Of a DNA stretch of 9,041 nt, positions 6,498-9,041 are shown piece after piece. The DNA lies in contig CALPVO020000076.1 of NCBI GenBank assembly GCA_943327025.2, forward strand, positions 1-9,041, written 5' to 3'. The translations under genes were made by a program, and so were the position numbers. The stretch's first letter is position 1. The number at the start of each line of letters is the position of its first letter. The stretch is from Janthinobacterium lividum. Lineage in GTDB: Bacteria; Pseudomonadota; Gammaproteobacteria; Steroidobacterales; Steroidobacteraceae. The notes below the pieces were generated by a model. That model saw nothing but the letters and a program-made list of their open reading frames with translations, ran no database searches and had not been told where the DNA came from.

Positions 6498-9041
6498 TCA
6501 GCGCTCACTACCAGCATCGGCGCCACTCGGCGCTACGCCAGGCACCGCTCCAGAGGCCTGGGTAGGTGACACGCCCGGCGCCTCGGTTTCCTTGCCCCGC
6601 AACGCGGCGATGAGCCGCGAAGTGTATTCCGGCGAACGCGCGTTGCGCGCAATGATGCCGTATACCGCTGGCACCACGAACAGTGTCAGCAGCACAGAGA
6701 TGGTAGTGCCATAGAAGACAACAATACCAATGGGCTTGCGCTGCTCGGCACCGGCACCGGTGGCAAACAGGAACGGGAGCGCACCTACGGCGGTGCACAG
6801 ACTGGTCATGAGCACCGGGCGCAAGCGAATGGTCGCCGCCTCGACGATTGCCTCGCGCAAGGCCAGACCGCGGTCACGCAACTGGTTAGCGAACTCGACG
6901 ATTAGCACGCCATTCTTGGCGGCGATTCCCACAAGCATGATGACGGCAATCTGGCTGTAGATATTGATACTTGCGCCTTCGGCACCGGCCCACTCGTAGG
7001 CCTTCAGACCCAGCACTGCGCCCAGCAGCGCCAAGGGGACGGTAGTCATGATGACGAGGGGATAGCGGAAGCTTTCAAATTGTGCGGCCAGCACCAGGAA
7101 CACCACGGCAATGGCCATCAAGAACATGAGGTACAGCTGACTGCCGCTCTTGAGAAATTCACGGCTCTCACCATCGAAGGACAAACGCGCGGTCGCCGGC
7201 AATTCCTTGCGTACCGTTTCCTGAAACCATTGCACACCCTGACCCAGACTGACTCCGGGAGCCAACGCGCCACTGATGGTGATGGAGCGCAAACGGTCGA
7301 AACGATTGAGGGACGAAGCACCAGCCACTTCCCGCAACTTGACCAGATTCGCCATCGGCACCAAAGCACCCGTCCGGTCTGACCGAACATAGAGGTTGCC
7401 AAGGTCCGTGGTGGACTGGCGCTCATCGGCACGACCCTGCAGCACGACGTTGTACTCGCGGCCGCGGTCAACGTACGTCGTAACGATCCGCGAACCTAGC
7501 ATGGTCTCCAGCGTACGGCCTACCGCCTGCAACGACACGCCAAGGTCGGCGGCACGGTCACGGTCCACCGCTACCATCACCTGCGGCTTGCGTTCCTTGT
7601 AGTCGTTATCGAGGTTGACGAACAGGCCAGATTCCTCCGCCAGCAACTGTAGTTTCTTGGACCACACCGACAGCTTTTCGTAGTCTGGTCCACCAATGAC
7701 CGCCTGAATGGGCGAGCCAGCACCGCGAGCACCAAACGATGTCATCGCCACCACATTGGTGCGGATGCCTGGAATTTTTTCGAGGCGCTTGGAGAGCGAG
7801 GCAACCACTTCTTTCATGGGGCGCCGCCCTGGTGTACCGAAGTCTTCCAGAATGACGGAGATACGGGCGCTGTTTACTTCGCCACTGCCACCACCGAAGC
7901 CTCCTGGCAGGCGTGCCAGATAGCGACGGATATCCTTGTGGCGAGCTTGCTCATCGGCCAACACCGCCTCGACTTGCTGCAGAAAACCGTCGGTGTAGGC
8001 AAGGCTGGAGCCTTCCGGTGCCGTGATACTGATCCAAGCAATGCCACGGTCATCAGAGGGTGCAAATTCTGCAGGGAGCGTGCGGTACGCCAAAACCGCC
8101 AGAACGAGAATGGCAAGCGTACTGCCCAACACTAGCAATGGCCGGCCCACCAGACGCTCCAGAAGCGCGCCATAGGCACGGGAAAGACGGTGGAAATAGT
8201 GGTTCACTTTTGCCGCGACACGCCCGCCATGCGCGGAGCTTTCAGGCATGCGCGAGGCCATCATCGGCGTCAGCGTTAGCGCCACCAACGCCGAGAACAA
8301 AATAGCAGCCGCCACGGTAAAGCCGAACTCGCGAAACATGCGACCGACATTGCCGGGCAGGAAGGAAATGGGCAGAAACACGGCAGTAAGCGTGGCGGTG
8401 GTAGCTATGACAGCAAAAGCAATCTCGCGACTGCCATCCAGCGCCGCCAGCATCATCGGTTGGCCTAGTTCACGGCGGCGGAAAATGTTTTCCAATACAA
8501 CGATGGCATCGTCCACCACCAGACCGATGGCCAAGACGATGCCAAGGAGGGTGAGCACGTTGATGGAGAAACCGAACGCATACATCACCGTGAAGGCCGC
8601 GATGATGGACACGGGAATGGTGATGGCCGGAATGAGCGTCGCGCGCCATTGGCCGAGGAACAAGTAGATGACGAGTAGCACACCGATGAGCGCGAACACT
8701 ACGGCGTAGCCGACTTCGCGCAGCGAAGCACCGATAAAGAGCCCGCGGTCGATATTGACATCAAGCTCAGTGCCCTTCGGCAGGTCCGCGTTGATAGCGA
8801 CTATCTGCTGACGGATACCCGTGGAGACATCGAGCGTGTTGGCGTTCGACTGCTGCTGCACGCCCATCGTGACACCAGGAACACCGTTCGATCGCGAGAC
8901 GCTGCGCTCGTTTTCCGCTGACAAGCGAACGTCTGCCACTTCACCCAAGCGCACCAAGTGGCCGTCCGCACCACGCCCGATAACCAGCAAGCCAAAGTCC
9001 TGCGCATTGTTGTAGCCGGTATCCGCGCGCAGGGTGAATTC
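6498..9041 (-). CDS. RND multidrug efflux permease, HAE-1/AcrB-like (N terminus outside window)
   Basis: Inner-membrane proton-driven permease of a tripartite efflux pump that works with a periplasmic adaptor and an outer-membrane channel. The frame is open to the right edge (9041), so the 847 visible residues lack about 230 N-terminal residues by comparison with AcrB (about 1050 aa); a TTG at 8990 is internal. Transmembrane segments 2-6 lie at about visible residues 111-260, TM7 at about 300-319, TM8-12 at about 633-798, with periplasmic porter domains before TM2 and between TM7 and TM8. Proton-relay residues are present: the Asp pair 177-178 in GLVVDDAIVVLENI (TM4), Lys709 in GIAAKNG (TM10) and the Arg in RLRPVLMTS (739-747, TM11). 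FLPISFLPG is also present. It ends in a hydrophilic tail of about 48 residues, rich in Ala, Gly, Pro and Ser. Any adaptor gene would lie upstream, to the right. Substrate specificity is not readable. Confidence 0.95.
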   Translation of the reverse strand, partial: EFTLRADTGYNNAQDFGLLVIGRGADGHLVRLGEVADVRLSAENERSVSRSNGVPGVTMGVQQQSNANTLDVSTGIRQQIVAINADLPKGTELDVNIDRGLFIGASLREVGYAVVFALIGVLLVIYLFLGQWRATLIPAITIPVSIIAAFTVMYAFGFSINVLTLLGIVLAIGLVVDDAIVVLENIFRRRELGQPMMLAALDGSREIAFAVIATTATLTAVFLPISFLPGNVGRMFREFGFTVAAAILFSALVALTLTPMMASRMPESSAHGGRVAAKVNHYFHRLSRAYGALLERLVGRPLLVLGSTLAILVLAVLAYRTLPAEFAPSDDRGIAWISITAPEGSSLAYTDGFLQQVEAVLADEQARHKDIRRYLARLPGGFGGGSGEVNSARISVILEDFGTPGRRPMKEVVASLSKRLEKIPGIRTNVVAMTSFGARGAGSPIQAVIGGPDYEKLSVWSKKLQLLAEESGLFVNLDNDYKERKPQVMVAVDRDRAADLGVSLQAVGRTLETMLGSRIVTTYVDRGREYNVVLQGRADERQSTTDLGNLYVRSDRTGALVPMANLVKLREVAGASSLNRFDRLRSITISGALAPGVSLGQGVQWFQETVRKELPATARLSFDGESREFLKSGSQLYLMFLMAIAVVFLVLAAQFESFRYPLVIMTTVPLALLGAVLGLKAYEWAGAEGASINIYSQIAVIMLVGIAAKNGVLIVEFANQLRDRGLALREAIVEAATIRLRPVLMTSLCTAVGALPFLFATGAGAEQRKPIGIVVFYGTTISVLLTLFVVPAVYGIIARNARSPEYTSRLIAALRGKETEAPGVSPTQASGAVPGVAPSGADAGSER

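Larger units (their letters stand above)
4071..9041 (-). other. Predicted co-transcribed, translationally coupled gene cluster
   Basis: Four - strand genes run RND permease, ttcA, phosphatase, ADP-ribosylglycohydrolase, with junctions of +3, -8 and -4 nt and no room for promoters or terminators between them. The ATP-grasp gene 72 nt further on may be a fifth member. The spacing is seen directly; single-transcript expression is inferred. The promoter lies outside the window to the right. Confidence 0.7.

Noticed and set aside
8248..8667. 139-residue open frame on the + strand opposite the RND gene.
   Set aside because: Low-complexity antisense of conserved transmembrane segments. No ribosome site or family match.
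8988..8990. TTG as the start of the RND permease.
   Set aside because: The frame continues to the window edge with family-like sequence, and about 230 N-terminal residues including TM1 are missing, so this codon is internal.
9036..9041. The sequence ends exactly on GAATTC (EcoRI).
   Set aside because: It could mark a cloning or contig edge, but one 6-bp match at an end is weak. Other GAATTC sites occur inside the window.

Overview
The window is GC-rich (roughly 60% by eye), densely coding, Gram-negative chromosomal DNA. The gene families, an RND efflux permease, a tRNA-thiolating TtcA, a periplasmic GlpQ and a secreted S9 peptidase, point to a gammaproteobacterium. The codon use, the DPP5-like exported peptidase and a GTAG-headed REP-like relic suggest the Xanthomonadaceae/Rhodanobacteraceae group (Lysobacterales). 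That placement is an inference, since no rRNA or marker gene is present.

Layout: the left third is on the + strand. A 5'-truncated glycerophosphodiester phosphodiesterase gene (glpQ, 1-771) is followed, after a 56-bp gap containing two hairpins, by a complete exported S9 prolyl-oligopeptidase-family peptidase (828-2951). The right two thirds are on the - strand and read from right to left: an RND multidrug efflux permease cut by the window edge (9041-6498), ttcA (6494-5628), a small dual-specificity/tyrosine-type phosphatase (5635-5078), an ADP-ribosylglycohydrolase-family protein (5081-4071) and a D-Ala-D-Ala-ligase-like ATP-grasp enzyme (3998-2973). The two blocks converge on a 21-bp gap that carries a REP-like palindrome.

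The - strand genes are packed very tightly. The RND stop and ttcA start are 3 nt apart, ttcA and the phosphatase overlap by 8 nt, and the phosphatase and ADP-ribosylglycohydrolase share GTGA (4-nt overlap). This looks like one translationally coupled operon. The ATP-grasp gene follows after 72 nt and may be read from the same transcript, from its own weak promoter, or both.

The RND permease, TtcA, GlpQ and the S9 peptidase are recognisable housekeeping or accessory functions. The least understood part is the phosphatase / ADP-ribosylglycohydrolase / ATP-grasp trio. It pairs two enzymes that remove phosphate and ADP-ribose type groups with a carboxylate-amine ligase whose substrate cannot be read from the sequence. 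I see no mobile element, CRISPR array, tRNA, rRNA or phage gene, and no intergenic stretch longer than 72 bp.
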